Positions 37,483 to 47,116 of a stretch of DNA of 64,000 bases are shown here, in pieces (the stretch's first letter is position 1; the number at the start of each line of letters is the position of its first letter). Location of the stretch: NCBI GenBank assembly GCA_963844235.1, contig CAWJNF010000005.1:868001-932000 (forward strand), written 5' to 3'. Both the position numbers and the translations under genes were made by a program. The notes under the pieces are model-generated. The model ran no database searches. It worked only from the letters and a program-made list of their open reading frames with translations, and had not been told where the DNA came from. Origin of the DNA: CAWJNF01 sp963844235. GTDB taxonomy: Bacteria; Actinomycetota; Thermoleophilia; Gaiellales; Gaiellaceae.

Positions 37483-38224
37483 CAAGTGGGCGACGATTCG
37501 CCGGAAGAAGGGTGCGGCGGACGCGAAGCGCGGCCAGCTCTTCTCGAAGCTCGCGCGGGCCATCATCGTGGCGGCGCGTGAGGGCGGCCCCGATCCTGAT
37601 TCCAACCTCGCCCTCGCGAACGCGATCGAAAAGGCTCGCGAGGCCTCGATGCCGAAGGACAACATCGAGCGGGCGATCGCGCGTGGCGCGGGCGCCGGGG
37701 CCGGCGGCGAGGCCTACGAGCACGTCACCTACGAGGGCTACGGGCCGGCCGGGGTGGCGCTGCTCGTCGAGGCGCTGACCGACAACCGCAACCGGACGGC
37801 GTCGGATGTCCGCCACATCTTCACGAAGAACGACGGCAACCTCGGTGGGAGCGGGGGAGTCGCGTGGCAGTTCGAGCGCAAGGGCATGATCATCGTCGAT
37901 GCCGACCGCGTCGACGAGGACGAGCTCACGCTTTCCGCTGCCGACGCCGGCGCCGAGGATGTCACGGTCGACGGCTCGAGCCTCCAGGTGACGACGGCCC
38001 CGGAAGACCTCGCCGTGGTGCGGGTCGCGCTCGAGACAGCCGGCATCCCGCTCGACTCCGCCGAGCTGACGCTGGTGCCGAAGACGACCGTCCGGGTGGA
38101 GGACGAAAGCGCCGCTCGCAAGCTCATTCGGCTGATGGACGCTCTCGAGGACAACGAGGACGTGCAGGGCGTCTACGCCAACTTCGACATTCCCGAGAGG
38201 GTGCTCGAAGCCGTCGCGTCGTAG
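37469..38224 (+). CDS. yebC: YebC/PmpR-family protein
   Basis: 251 residues, standard length. MSGHSKWATIRRKKGAADAK start, NLALANAIEKAREASMPKDN, YEGYGPAGVALLVE, TDNRNRTASDVRHIFTKN, GGVAWQFERKG. Members bind DNA or ribosomes and affect transcription or translation of proline-rich stretches. AGGAG at 37456-37460 is part of the dispersed repeat. The upstream pdxT frame overlaps the first codons. It sits before ruvC as in many actinobacteria. Confidence 0.95.
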   Translation: MSGHSKWATIRRKKGAADAKRGQLFSKLARAIIVAAREGGPDPDSNLALANAIEKAREASMPKDNIERAIARGAGAGAGGEAYEHVTYEGYGPAGVALLVEALTDNRNRTASDVRHIFTKNDGNLGGSGGVAWQFERKGMIIVDADRVDEDELTLSAADAGAEDVTVDGSSLQVTTAPEDLAVVRVALETAGIPLDSAELTLVPKTTVRVEDESAARKLIRLMDALEDNEDVQGVYANFDIPERVLEAVAS

Positions 38225-38312
38225 ACCGCCGCCAGGACGGCGGCACCGGCGCTCCGGTCGACCTGGGCGCACGGCTGCAGGAGATGTCCGGGCCGATCCG
38301 TACCTTTCCGGG

Positions 38313-38813
38313 GTGACGGTGCTGGGGATCGACCCGGGCATGGCGGCCTGGGGATTCGGAGTCGTGGAGCGAGACGGCCGCACGGTCTCGCTCGTCGACC
38401 ACGGTTGGCTTCGCACTCCGGCGGGCGATCGCCTCGAGCTCCGCCTCAAGCAGATCTACGACGACGTCGCCGAGCTGCTGGCCCGCTTCGAGCCCGAATC
38501 TGTCGCGATCGAGGAGTCGTACGTGGGCGCGAACCCACGAACCGCGCTCTCGGTCGGCCAGGCGCGTGGCGCGGTACTCGTCGCCTGTGCCGCCGCCGGC
38601 GTCGCCTGCGTCGAGTATCCCCCCGCGACCATCAAGCAGGCGGTGTGCGGCTACGGACGGGCCGACAAGACCCAGGTGCAGCGGATGGTGAGGGCCATCC
38701 TGCGTATGGAGACCGAGCCCCGGCCGGATCACGCCTCAGACGCGCTGGCCGTGGCGATCTGCCACGCGCTCGACTCGCGTTCCCGCCGGCCTCTCGGGGA
38801 GGTGGCCCGATGA
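38313..38813 (+). CDS. ruvC: Holliday junction resolvase RuvC
   Basis: 166 residues. Resolves Holliday junctions made in recombination and fork repair, together with RuvAB. Acidic catalytic residues in LGIDPGMAAWGFG (Asp 6), VAIEESYVGANPRTAL (Glu near 69) and PDHASDALAVAICHAL. GTG at 38313. Its TGA overlaps the ruvA ATG. Confidence 0.95.
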   Translation: MTVLGIDPGMAAWGFGVVERDGRTVSLVDHGWLRTPAGDRLELRLKQIYDDVAELLARFEPESVAIEESYVGANPRTALSVGQARGAVLVACAAAGVACVEYPPATIKQAVCGYGRADKTQVQRMVRAILRMETEPRPDHASDALAVAICHALDSRSRRPLGEVAR

Positions 38814-39382
38814 TCGCCCGCCTCCGCGGCCGTCCCGTCGCCCTCGACGCCGACGGGCTCATCCTCGACGTGAACGGCGTCGGCTACCGCGTCCTGCCGA
38901 CCGCGAGCGCTATACGCAAGGCCGATGGGCACGAGGAGGTCACGATCGAGACCCATCTCCACGTGCGTGAGGACGCGCTTCAGCTCTTCGGGTTCGCGGC
39001 AGTCGAGGAGCGGCAGCTCTTCGAGCAGCTCCTGAGCGTCGCCGGTATCGGTCCGAAGGTCGCCCTCGCAATCGTGTCGGCCTACGCTCCCGCCGACCTC
39101 CGCCGCGCGATCGCGAGCGGAGACACGGCGCTCTTCGAGTCCATTCCCGGCATCGGGCGCAAGCTCGCACAGCGCGTCGTGCTCGAGCTGAAGGAGAAGA
39201 TCGGGCTGGCCGTCGTGTCCGGCGGCCCGCCCGTGGCGGGTGCCGGGGACGGCCATCTCGTCGCCCGCGACGCGCTCGTCGAGCTCGGCTTCACGCCTGC
39301 CGAGGCCGAGCAGCGGCTCGCGTCCGTGGACCCAGACTTGCCGCCGAGCGAGCGCGTCGTGCTCGCGCTTCGCGCCGCCTGA
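38810..39382 (+). CDS. ruvA: Holliday junction DNA-binding protein RuvA
   Basis: 190 residues. OB-fold start MIARLRGRPVALDADGLILD, helix-hairpin-helix motifs LLSVAGIGPKVALAIVSAY and FESIPGIGRKLAQRVVLELK, and a C-terminal domain (ALVELGFTPAEAEQRL) that contacts RuvB. Starts at ATG overlapping the ruvC stop (ATGA). Confidence 0.95.
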   Translation: MIARLRGRPVALDADGLILDVNGVGYRVLPTASAIRKADGHEEVTIETHLHVREDALQLFGFAAVEERQLFEQLLSVAGIGPKVALAIVSAYAPADLRRAIASGDTALFESIPGIGRKLAQRVVLELKEKIGLAVVSGGPPVAGAGDGHLVARDALVELGFTPAEAEQRLASVDPDLPPSERVVLALRAA

Positions 39383-39434
39383 GCGATCCGGTGGGCGCCT
39401 GCCCCCGTCCGGCGTGAGATCTACGCTCCGGTCT

Positions 39435-40445
39435 GTGGGCGAGCGGGTCACAGGGGCGGAGCTTGCTCTCGACGAGGAGGAGCTCGACGGCTCGCTGCGG
39501 CCGCGCCGGCTCGGGGAGTTCGTCGGCCAGGAACGCGTCAAGGAGCAGCTCGGCATCGCGCTCGAGGCCGCGAAGGGCCGGGGCGAAGCGCTCGACCACG
39601 TCCTGCTCGCCGGGCCGCCGGGGCTCGGCAAGACGAGCCTTGCCTTCATCATCCGGGAGGAGATGGGCGGCGATATCCGGACCGTCGCCGGGCCCGCGCT
39701 CGAGCGCAAGCGCGACGTCGCCGCGATCCTGACGGGTCTCGGTGAGGGCGACGTCCTCTTCATCGACGAGATCCACCGGCTGACGCGGGCGGTCGAGGAG
39801 ATCCTCTACCCGGCGATGGAGGACTTCCGAATCGACATCATCGTCGGGGAGGGCGCCGGAGCCCGGACGCTGACGCTGGACCTGCCGCCGTTCACGCTCG
39901 TCGGCGCCACGACCCGCACCGGGCTGTTGACGACGCCGCTGCGCGATCGATTCGGGATGACGTACCGGCTCGACTACTACGAGCCGGACGAGCTTGCCCG
40001 GATCGTGCGCCGGTCGGCTCGGATCCTCGGCATCGAGATCGAGCCGGAGGCTGCGAGAGAGATCTCGGTGCGCTCGCGCGGCACGCCACGCGTTGCGAAC
40101 CGCCTCCTACGGCGCGTAAGGGACGTGGCCGAGGTGCGCCACGACGGCGACGTGACGCTGGGCGTGGCGCACGAGGCGCTGGCGCTTCTCGAGGTGGACT
40201 CCGAGGGCCTCGAACGGCTCGACCGGGAGCTGCTGCGCGCGATCGTCGAGAAGTTCGGCGGCGGGCCCGTCGGGCTCTCGACCCTGGCCGTCACGCTCGG
40301 TGAAGAGGCAGATACGATCGAGGACGTGTACGAGCCATACCTGCTCCAGCTCGGGCTCATCCAGCGCACGCCGCGCGGTCGGACGGTCACGGAGCTCGGC
40401 CGCTCCCACCTCGGTGCGGCGGCCGACCACGAGAGCCTGTTCTGA
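39435..40445 (+). CDS. ruvB: Holliday junction branch-migration ATPase RuvB
   Basis: 336 residues. SLRPRRLGEFVGQERVKEQL start, Walker A GPPGLGKTSLA, Walker B LFIDEIHRL, sensor GATTRTGLLTTPLRDRFG, and the winged-helix end with GGPVGLSTLA and LIQRTPRGR. It drives branch migration on RuvA. GTG at 39435, 52 bp after ruvA. Confidence 0.96.
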   Translation: MGERVTGAELALDEEELDGSLRPRRLGEFVGQERVKEQLGIALEAAKGRGEALDHVLLAGPPGLGKTSLAFIIREEMGGDIRTVAGPALERKRDVAAILTGLGEGDVLFIDEIHRLTRAVEEILYPAMEDFRIDIIVGEGAGARTLTLDLPPFTLVGATTRTGLLTTPLRDRFGMTYRLDYYEPDELARIVRRSARILGIEIEPEAAREISVRSRGTPRVANRLLRRVRDVAEVRHDGDVTLGVAHEALALLEVDSEGLERLDRELLRAIVEKFGGGPVGLSTLAVTLGEEADTIEDVYEPYLLQLGLIQRTPRGRTVTELGRSHLGAAADHESLF

Positions 40446-40447
40446 GC

Positions 40448-40813
40448 GTGCCGGAGCTGTGGGTTCCAGGGGCTGCCGCGCCCTCGCTCGAGGACTTCGT
40501 CAAACGGCTGCACGCCGCGATCGAGAGCTTCGCTGAGCGCCGCGGCTGGGAGCATGCGGACGTCGACGTAGAGCTCGTCGACGGCACGCGCCTCGGCCTA
40601 CATTCGATCCGCCCGGAGCCGGGCTACGGCTTCATCACCCTCTGCCCGTACCCGGAGGACGAGGAGCAGCCGTGGCCGCGCGCCGGGGAGGAGGGGGAAT
40701 GCCCGCCGGAGGAGATCATCGTCCCGGTGGGCTCGATCAGGCGGTTCATCCTCGGCGAGCCCCAGGATCGGCCGGCCCGCTTCGGCTTTTCCGTGGGGGA
40801 ATCGGCCGCGTGA
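40448..40813 (+). CDS. conserved-looking hypothetical protein
   Basis: 121 residues from GTG, 2 bp after ruvB. DFVKRLHAAIESFAERRG, DVDVELVDGTRLGLHSIRPE, GFITLCPYP, IIVPVGSIRRFILGEP. Cytosolic, compact alpha-beta. Immediate spacing suggests cotranscription with ruvB. No function assigned. Confidence 0.7.
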   Translation: MPELWVPGAAAPSLEDFVKRLHAAIESFAERRGWEHADVDVELVDGTRLGLHSIRPEPGYGFITLCPYPEDEEQPWPRAGEEGECPPEEIIVPVGSIRRFILGEPQDRPARFGFSVGESAA

Positions 40814-40908
40814 GTCGAGCCCCGCGCTCGACTCACCCATCACCGCCGGGGGGACGTCACCCGGATCGGCTGCGCTGACCGCGGGGCGACCGGGGATTCG
40901 CTGAGGTT

Positions 40909-41061
40909 CCTGGGGCGTCGCTGGCAAAGGAGGCAAGCGAGCGAGCCGGAGACAGTACTCGAGTACGGATCCGGCGAGCGAGCGCTGGCTCCTGCCGCCC
41001 AGCGGCGTCAGGCGGCTCCGGAGGCCGGGCTTTGCCCGGCCGCAGGGGGCCGCCGGCCAGG
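40909..41061 (+). repeat. 153-bp structured dispersed repeat, copy 2
   Basis: Second copy of the element at 37306-37458. Its last hairpin is GGCCGGGC-TTT-GCCCGGCC (41023-41041), so both arms changed together relative to copy 1. A palindrome GTACTCGAGTAC also occurs. Here it is between convergent genes. Confidence 0.85.
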
Positions 41062-41065
41062 GACG

Positions 41066-41563
41066 TCAGCGACGGAATTGGAGGTCGTGCCAGGAGGGAA
41101 CGGGAGCCAGCTCGAGCAGCGCTCTCCCACCGCGCGTGTCTCGGTACATGAAGTCCGAGCTGTCGTCGTCCCAGGCGACCTCGAGCAGATTCTCCTTGAC
41201 CCGGTGGTCGAGCCAAGCTCCGCGGAAAACGAGCTTGCGCAGCCAGTAGACGAGCGACTCGTCGCCAACGAGCGAGAGCCGCTCCCAGTGGCGGACGAGA
41301 TACTCGCCGAGACCGCTACGGGGCTCGTCGATCCGCCCCTCGGCGGTCAGCTCCACCAGATCCAACACCTCCCCGGCGTCGAGCTCCCCGGTCTCGACAA
41401 GCCCAAGGCGGACGGCGGCCGCGTTTACGCGCTGCTCGAAGTCGACAGCGTTGAAGCCGAACCGGTAGCCGAGGAACTCGATGACGTAGTCGTCACCGGA
41501 CAGGTAGTTCGAATCGGACACGGAGAAAGGATACGGCGCGGACGCGACCGCTCGGGACCCCAT
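41066..41563 (-). CDS. hypothetical protein
   Basis: 165 residues. GDDYVIEFLGYRFGFNAVDF, VNAAAVRLGLVETGELDAGE, LRKLVFRGAWLDHRVKENLL, DDDSSDFMYRDTRGG. A cytosolic helical protein with protein-like codon use. Family not recognised. ATG at 41563 with a weak ribosome site; divergent from recJ. Confidence 0.6.
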   Translation of the reverse strand: MGSRAVASAPYPFSVSDSNYLSGDDYVIEFLGYRFGFNAVDFEQRVNAAAVRLGLVETGELDAGEVLDLVELTAEGRIDEPRSGLGEYLVRHWERLSLVGDESLVYWLRKLVFRGAWLDHRVKENLLEVAWDDDSSDFMYRDTRGGRALLELAPVPSWHDLQFRR

Positions 41564-41687
41564 CTGCCGAAGGTTCGCAGGTCCCCGTTCCCGGCCGGTG
41601 CCTGGAACACAGTTGGCACAAGGTCGGCACGCTTCGGTGTGTCCCCGGGCCGAGCGCCGTCCGACCTTCGGCCTAGGCTCTGGAGCA

Positions 41688-43556
41688 ATGCACGAGGGCA
41701 CCTGGACGCTTCGTCCGTGCCCCCGCCGAGAGGTCGAGGCCCTGGCCGGCGCGCTGGGGATCAGCGAGGTAACGGCAAGCGTCCTCGTCCGGCGAGGGTA
41801 TGGCGACCCCACGAAGGCACTAGCCTTTCTGAAGGCGGAGGCGCCTGCCCACGACCCGTTCCTGCTGGGTGACATGCGCGCTGCCTGCGACACCGTGCTC
41901 GCGGCCGTCGCAGCAGGGCGCCGCATCTGCGTGCACGGCGACTACGACGTAGACGGCATCTGTGCGACGGCGCTCGCCGTCACGGCGCTGCGCGAGCTCG
42001 GGGCCGACGTCGGGTGGCATCTGCCGAGCCGGTTCGCCGAGGGATACGGCCTGTCGCTCGAGGCGCTCGAGGCGATCGCCGCTCAGGGGTACGGCCTGGT
42101 TCTGACCGTCGACTGCGGAATCACCGCGGTCGATGCTGTGGCCGGGGCGAAGGCGCTCGGGCTCGACGTCGTGATCAGCGACCACCACCGTGCGGGCGGC
42201 GATCTCCCCGACTGCCCCATCGTCGCGACGCGACCCTCTGACTATCCCTTTCCGGAGCTCTGCGGGACGGGCGTGGTCTACAAGCTCGCTCAGGCGCTCG
42301 GCGTCGCGGACGAGCGGATGCTCGACCTCGTCGCGCTGGCGACTGTGGCCGACGTCGTCCCGCTCGTCGACGAGAACCGGGGCCTCGTGGCGCGCGGGTT
42401 ACGGCGGCTTGGCACGACCGAGCGCCCCGGGCTCGCGGCGCTCATGCGGACGGCCGGGGTCGATGCCGCCACCGTCGACGCCGGTGCGGTGGGCTTTCGC
42501 CTCGCTCCCCGTATCAACGCTGCGGGCCGGCTAGGCCATCCCGGTGTGGCGCTCGAGCTGCTGCTCACCGACGACCGGCGCGAGGCAGCTCGGCTCGCGG
42601 GCGAGCTGGAGACGCTGAACCGCGATCGTCAGGCGGTAGAGGACGCGATCCTCCGGGCGGCCCTGCGCCGGATCTCGGAGTGGCCGGACGCTCTGCGCCG
42701 CCGCCGTGCGTACGTCCTCTGGGGCGAGGACTGGCACGAGGGCGTGATCGGGATCGTCGCGTCTCGTCTCGTCGAGCGGTTCCACCGGCCGGTCGTCCTC
42801 ATCGCCGGAGGGCGCGATGCGTGGAAAGGCTCGGGGCGGTCGATCCCGCGCTTTGATCTCCACGCGGCGCTCGGCGCCTGCGCGGGCGAGCTCGAGGGCT
42901 ACGGAGGGCACCGGGCCGCAGCCGGTCTCTCGATCCTGCCCGACAGAGTAGAGGCGTTCGCCGATGCCTTCGCAGAGCACGCCGCCTCGGTGCTCGGAGA
43001 GGACGATCTCCGCTCGCTCGTCGAGGTCGACGCGGTGGTGTGGGGTGACGAGCTGACGCTGGACCTGTGTGAAGAGCTCGAGCGCCTGGCGCCGTTCGGG
43101 CTCGGCAACCCCGGCCCGCTGCTGCTTGCCCCGGCCTGCGAGCTGTCCGAGCTCGGTGCGGTAGGGGACGGGCGCCACCTCAAGCTCGCCGTCAACGCGA
43201 ACCGGGTGCGATCCGGCGGGATCGCGTTCGGGCAGGGAAGCCAGCTCGACCGTCTTCGCAGTGCCGATCGCTGGGACGTCGCGTTCCGGCTGCAGGCGAA
43301 CCGGTGGAACGGGGCCGTCTCGCCGCAGCTCGTCGTCCGGCGATTCTTCGAGACACCGTCCCGCTACCTGGAGCTCCGGGACAGGCTCGCGGCCGAGTGG
43401 CGGGCGGGCGAGCAGGCCTGGGGAGCCGAGGCCCGTGCCGTGTTCGGCGAGCTCGAGTTGACGGCCGAGGCGCCTCGCCGGCGGCACCTGCTCGAGTCGG
43501 AGGAGTTCCGGTCGCTGCTCGCCGAGGAGGAGGTGGCGCTGCCGGAGGCGGCATAG
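41688..43556 (+). CDS. recJ: single-stranded-DNA exonuclease RecJ
   Basis: 622 residues. 5'-3' ssDNA exonuclease in recombination and repair. DHH-family motifs: ICVHGDYDVDGICATAL, LVLTVDCGITA, VISDHHRAGG, LATVADVVPLVDENR, and DHHA1 motif GYGGHRAAAGLSI. C-terminal OB domain (LELLAP-type FGLGNPGPLLL). ATG at 41688 after TGGAG. Confidence 0.95.
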   Translation: MHEGTWTLRPCPRREVEALAGALGISEVTASVLVRRGYGDPTKALAFLKAEAPAHDPFLLGDMRAACDTVLAAVAAGRRICVHGDYDVDGICATALAVTALRELGADVGWHLPSRFAEGYGLSLEALEAIAAQGYGLVLTVDCGITAVDAVAGAKALGLDVVISDHHRAGGDLPDCPIVATRPSDYPFPELCGTGVVYKLAQALGVADERMLDLVALATVADVVPLVDENRGLVARGLRRLGTTERPGLAALMRTAGVDAATVDAGAVGFRLAPRINAAGRLGHPGVALELLLTDDRREAARLAGELETLNRDRQAVEDAILRAALRRISEWPDALRRRRAYVLWGEDWHEGVIGIVASRLVERFHRPVVLIAGGRDAWKGSGRSIPRFDLHAALGACAGELEGYGGHRAAAGLSILPDRVEAFADAFAEHAASVLGEDDLRSLVEVDAVVWGDELTLDLCEELERLAPFGLGNPGPLLLAPACELSELGAVGDGRHLKLAVNANRVRSGGIAFGQGSQLDRLRSADRWDVAFRLQANRWNGAVSPQLVVRRFFETPSRYLELRDRLAAEWRAGEQAWGAEARAVFGELELTAEAPRRRHLLESEEFRSLLAEEEVALPEAA

Positions 43557-43675
43557 GGCCCCCGGCAGCAACCATGCTGCGCCGCCCGTAGAACGCTCGC
43601 AGCGGTTGGGCCCGCTTGGTCTCGAGACCTGTCGGCAGCACGAGGGGCTCCACCCCTGCTGCCTACAATGAGCTC

Positions 43676-45886
43676 ATGGAGCAGGTCGTCAGCCCCGCCG
43701 AGCGGCACCGGCCGCTCCTCGACGAGCTCATCGCCACGGTCGGCGAGCACAACCGCGACGTCGATCGTGACCTGCTCGAGCAGGCGTTCGACCTCGCCTG
43801 CGAGGCGCACGAGGGACACAAGCGCCAGAGCGGCGAGGACTTCATCGTGCATCCGGCCGGAGTGGCGCGGATCCTCGCCCAGCTGCGACGCCCCTCACCG
43901 GCCATCGCCGCCGGGCTGCTGCACGACGTCGTCGAGGACACCGACACGACGATCGAGCAGGTACGGGCAGACTTCGGCGACGACGTCGCTCGCCTCGTCG
44001 AGGGAGTCACCAAGCTCACCCGGATCTCGTTCCAGAGCCGCGAGCAGGCGCAGGCCGAGAACTACCGCAAGATGATCGTCGCGATGGCCGAGGATCCCGA
44101 GGTCATCATCATCAAGCTCGCCGATCGCCTTCACAACATGCGGACGATCGAGTACCTGGGCAAGCAGAAGCAGCTGCAGAAGGCCCGGGAGACGCTCGAG
44201 GTGTACGCGCCGCTCGCCCACAGGCTGGGCATCCACCAGATCAAGTGGGAGCTCGAGGATCTCGCCTTCCAGACCCTCCATCCCCGCAAGTACCAGGAGA
44301 TCGCCGCCATGGTGGCGCAACGGCGCAGCGAGCGGGAGGCGTACGTCGCCGAGGCGAGCGGCGTGCTTGCGAGCGAGCTCGAGAAGGCCGGAATCAGGGC
44401 AGAGATCTCGGCACGCGCGAAACACTTCTACTCCATCTACGAGAAGATGGTGAAGCGGGGCAAGGAGTTCAACGAGATCTACGACCTCACGGCGATGCGC
44501 GTCATCGCGGAGCGGTCGGAGCGCGAGGGCCAGGGCGACTGCTACGCGGTGCTCGGCATCATCCACTCGCTGTGGAAGCCCATGCCCGGTCGCTTCAAGG
44601 ACTTCGTGGCCATGCCGAAGCTGAACCTCTACCGGTCGTTGCACACGACCGTGATCGGGCCGGAGGGAAAGCCGCTCGAGATCCAGGTGCGCACGCGCGA
44701 GATGCACGAGACCGCCGAGCTCGGCATCGCCGCGCACTGGCTCTACAAGAGCGGGCGCAGGGATCCGAAGGCCGAGGCCGAGCGGCTTGCCTGGCTGACG
44801 CAGCTCCGCGACTGGCAGCAGGAGGAGACGGACGCCGGCGAGTTCATGCGGACGTTCCGTGCGGATCACCTTGCCGACGAGGTGTACGTGTTCACGCCGA
44901 AGGGGGAGGTCAAGTCGCTGCCTGCCGGCTCGACGCCGATCGACTTCGCCTACGCCGTGCACACGGACGTCGGACACCGAACTGTCGGCGCGAAGGTCAA
45001 CGGGCGCATCGTCCCGCTCCACTACCAGCTCAAGAGCGGCGACTTCGTCGAGATCCTGACCTCGAAGCAGCTCGGTCGAGGGCCCTCCCGGGACTGGCTC
45101 TCGATCGCCGTCTCCTCCCGGGCGCGGAACAAGATCCGGCAGTGGCTCTCGCGCGAGACTCGCGAGGACACCGAGCAGCGTGGACGCGACTCCCTCGAGC
45201 AGGCGCTGAAGCAGCACAACCTGCCGTACAAGAAGATCGCCGGCTCCCCGATGATCGCGGGCGTGATCCGGGAGATGAACTTCAAGAAGGCCGAGGACTT
45301 CTACCTCGCGCTCGGCTCGGGGAAGCTGCAGGCGTCGCAGGTCGCGAACAAGGTCCTGCACAAGCTGAAGACGACGGAGGTCGCGCAGGAAGAGTCCATC
45401 CCGCTCAGGCCGAAGGCGCGCCACACCGTCGCCTCGCAGGCGGTTGGCATCTCCGTCACCGGCGTCGAGGACGTCCTCGTTCGCCTGGCGAAGTGCTGCA
45501 ACCCGGTCCCGGGCGACGAGATCTGCGGCTACATCTCGCTCGGCAAGGGCATCACCATCCACCGCGGCGACTGCCCCAACGTCAAGGCGCTGCGCCGTAA
45601 CCCGGAGCGGTTCACCGACGTGGAATGGGACGGCGGGACGACGCAGAGCTTTCGCGTGCAGATCGCCCTCGACTCGTGGGACCGGCCGCGGCTGCTCGAG
45701 GACGTCGCCCGTACGTTCGCGGAGCACGGCGCGAACATCGTCGAGTACGGCGGCCACGTAGACGACCAGATGGCCAAGAACTGGTATGTGGTCGAGATCG
45801 GGGACGTCAAGGTGTTGCGCGCGCTCCTGAACTCTCTCCGCAACATCGAGTCGGTCTTCGACGCCTATCGCGTCACGCCGTCGTGA
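43676..45886 (+). CDS. rel: bifunctional (p)ppGpp synthetase/hydrolase Rel
   Basis: 736 residues. HD hydrolase domain intact (HPAGVARIL, LLHDVVEDTD), synthetase domain (ARAKHFYSIYEKMVKRGKEF, YRSLHTTVIGPEGKPLEIQV), TGS (VYVFTPKGEVKSLPAGSTPI), a CC/ZFD region (RLAKCCNPVPGDEI, HRGDCPN) and an ACT domain. Controls the stringent response at the ribosome. ATG at 43676; another ATG at 43668 is out of frame. Overlaps the next gene by GTGA. Confidence 0.96.
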   Translation: MEQVVSPAERHRPLLDELIATVGEHNRDVDRDLLEQAFDLACEAHEGHKRQSGEDFIVHPAGVARILAQLRRPSPAIAAGLLHDVVEDTDTTIEQVRADFGDDVARLVEGVTKLTRISFQSREQAQAENYRKMIVAMAEDPEVIIIKLADRLHNMRTIEYLGKQKQLQKARETLEVYAPLAHRLGIHQIKWELEDLAFQTLHPRKYQEIAAMVAQRRSEREAYVAEASGVLASELEKAGIRAEISARAKHFYSIYEKMVKRGKEFNEIYDLTAMRVIAERSEREGQGDCYAVLGIIHSLWKPMPGRFKDFVAMPKLNLYRSLHTTVIGPEGKPLEIQVRTREMHETAELGIAAHWLYKSGRRDPKAEAERLAWLTQLRDWQQEETDAGEFMRTFRADHLADEVYVFTPKGEVKSLPAGSTPIDFAYAVHTDVGHRTVGAKVNGRIVPLHYQLKSGDFVEILTSKQLGRGPSRDWLSIAVSSRARNKIRQWLSRETREDTEQRGRDSLEQALKQHNLPYKKIAGSPMIAGVIREMNFKKAEDFYLALGSGKLQASQVANKVLHKLKTTEVAQEESIPLRPKARHTVASQAVGISVTGVEDVLVRLAKCCNPVPGDEICGYISLGKGITIHRGDCPNVKALRRNPERFTDVEWDGGTTQSFRVQIALDSWDRPRLLEDVARTFAEHGANIVEYGGHVDDQMAKNWYVVEIGDVKVLRALLNSLRNIESVFDAYRVTPS

Positions 45887-46572
45887 CCGGGGCGCTCGAG
45901 CTGCTGCACGAGCTCGCCGACGCCGACGAGGCTCACCGCGCGACGCTCGCGGAGCTCGAGGGTCTGCTCGGGCGTACGACCGAGCTGGGCGCTCGGGCGG
46001 ACCGCCTGTCCGTATTCCTCGCCGCGGCACCGGGCGAGCGGCAGCGGCTGGCCCAGGAGGTCAGCGATGCCGAGGCAGGCGTCGAGGAGCGGGCGAGGTC
46101 TCTCGCGGAGGCCGAGGCTGAGCTGGCGGAGGCGGAGCGGCGCCGCGATCGCGAGCGTCTGCTCGCGGCGCGCCGCTTCCAGGTTCGGGCCGCGGACGCC
46201 TCGGCGATGGCGGAGAAGCACCTGGCCGCCGCTCGCGACGCCCTCAGCGCCCACGAGCGGGCCGTGGAGAGCGGCGAGCTCGAGGGGCCCGAGGTCGAGC
46301 AGGCAGCCGCGCGGCTGGCCCTCGAGCTTGCCGGCGCGCCGCGGGTACCCGCAGACGCCGTGAATCGACCGGGCCCCGGCCTGGACGGGGTGCGAGCATG
46401 GGCGACGGGAGCCCGTGCCGCGCTCGTCGTCGCACGTAGCGGAGTGACGTCCGAGCGCGAGGCGCTGATCCGTCAGGCGAGCGAGTTGGCTTCGCTGCTG
46501 CTCGGCGAGCCGCAGGTCGCGACGAGCGCGGCCGCCGCGGCGGACCGCGTCGAGCAGTCGCTCGCCCGCTGA
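45883..46572 (+). CDS. coiled-coil hypothetical protein downstream of rel
   Basis: 229 residues, Ala/Glu/Arg-rich. Two coiled-coil stretches (RQRLAQEVSDAEAGVEERAR and AEKHLAAARDALSAHERAVE). No membrane segment. GTG overlaps the rel stop, so translation is coupled. Function unknown. Confidence 0.65.
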   Translation: MTGALELLHELADADEAHRATLAELEGLLGRTTELGARADRLSVFLAAAPGERQRLAQEVSDAEAGVEERARSLAEAEAELAEAERRRDRERLLAARRFQVRAADASAMAEKHLAAARDALSAHERAVESGELEGPEVEQAAARLALELAGAPRVPADAVNRPGPGLDGVRAWATGARAALVVARSGVTSEREALIRQASELASLLLGEPQVATSAAAAADRVEQSLAR

Positions 46573-46596
46573 CACGTCCTGCCGCGCTGCGGCGCG

Positions 46597-47052
46597 TCAG
46601 CTCTGGAGCCCGACCTCGATCTCGGCCAGGGGCGCCGTGAAACCGATCTTGTTATGGGTGCCGTCGCAGAACGGCTTGTTCTCCGAGTGCCCGCACCGAC
46701 AGAGGAAGATTGCAGGGCGCTCCATGACCTCCTCGGCGCCGTCCCGCTGCACCCGCCAGCCGCCCACCTCGGCCTCGAGCTTGTTCGGCCCGTTCTCCAT
46801 GCTCGTGATCTTCACCGCTGCCTCCTCGTCGCCTGACTCGTTTACGCGGGCCGGCGCGATCTCGGTTCGCGCCGCGACGAACCCGACCCTCAGGTGCGTC
46901 ATGTCACAGTACGGCTTGCTGGACGACTCGCCGCAGCGACAGAGCGCGAGGCGCAGGCGCTCTGTCGCCTCCTGACGACCCGCACGTTTGATGACCGACG
47001 GGCCGTCTCGCTCGACGAGGACCGAGCCGTTCTCGCCGGCCGTTACGCGCAC
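46597..47052 (-). CDS. double CDGSH iron-sulphur protein
   Basis: 151 residues with two CDGSH-type sites: CRCGESSSKPYCDMTH and CRCGHSENKPFCDGTH. Each gives three Cys and one His for a 2Fe-2S cluster. The first has Met instead of Gly in the DGTH box. Likely an electron-transfer or redox-sensing protein in the cytosol. GTG at 47052. Confidence 0.85.
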   Translation of the reverse strand: MRVTAGENGSVLVERDGPSVIKRAGRQEATERLRLALCRCGESSSKPYCDMTHLRVGFVAARTEIAPARVNESGDEEAAVKITSMENGPNKLEAEVGGWRVQRDGAEEVMERPAIFLCRCGHSENKPFCDGTHNKIGFTAPLAEIEVGLQS

Positions 47053-47116
47053 CGCAACTCGGCGGAGTCCGAACCGGCGGGAGCGCAGAGGTGCGCAACC
47101 GACGCGGCCGTCGGCA

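Noticed and set aside
43895..46030. 711-residue minus-strand frame opposite rel
   Set aside because: Shadow of the rel coding sequence; Arg/Asp/His-rich without domains.
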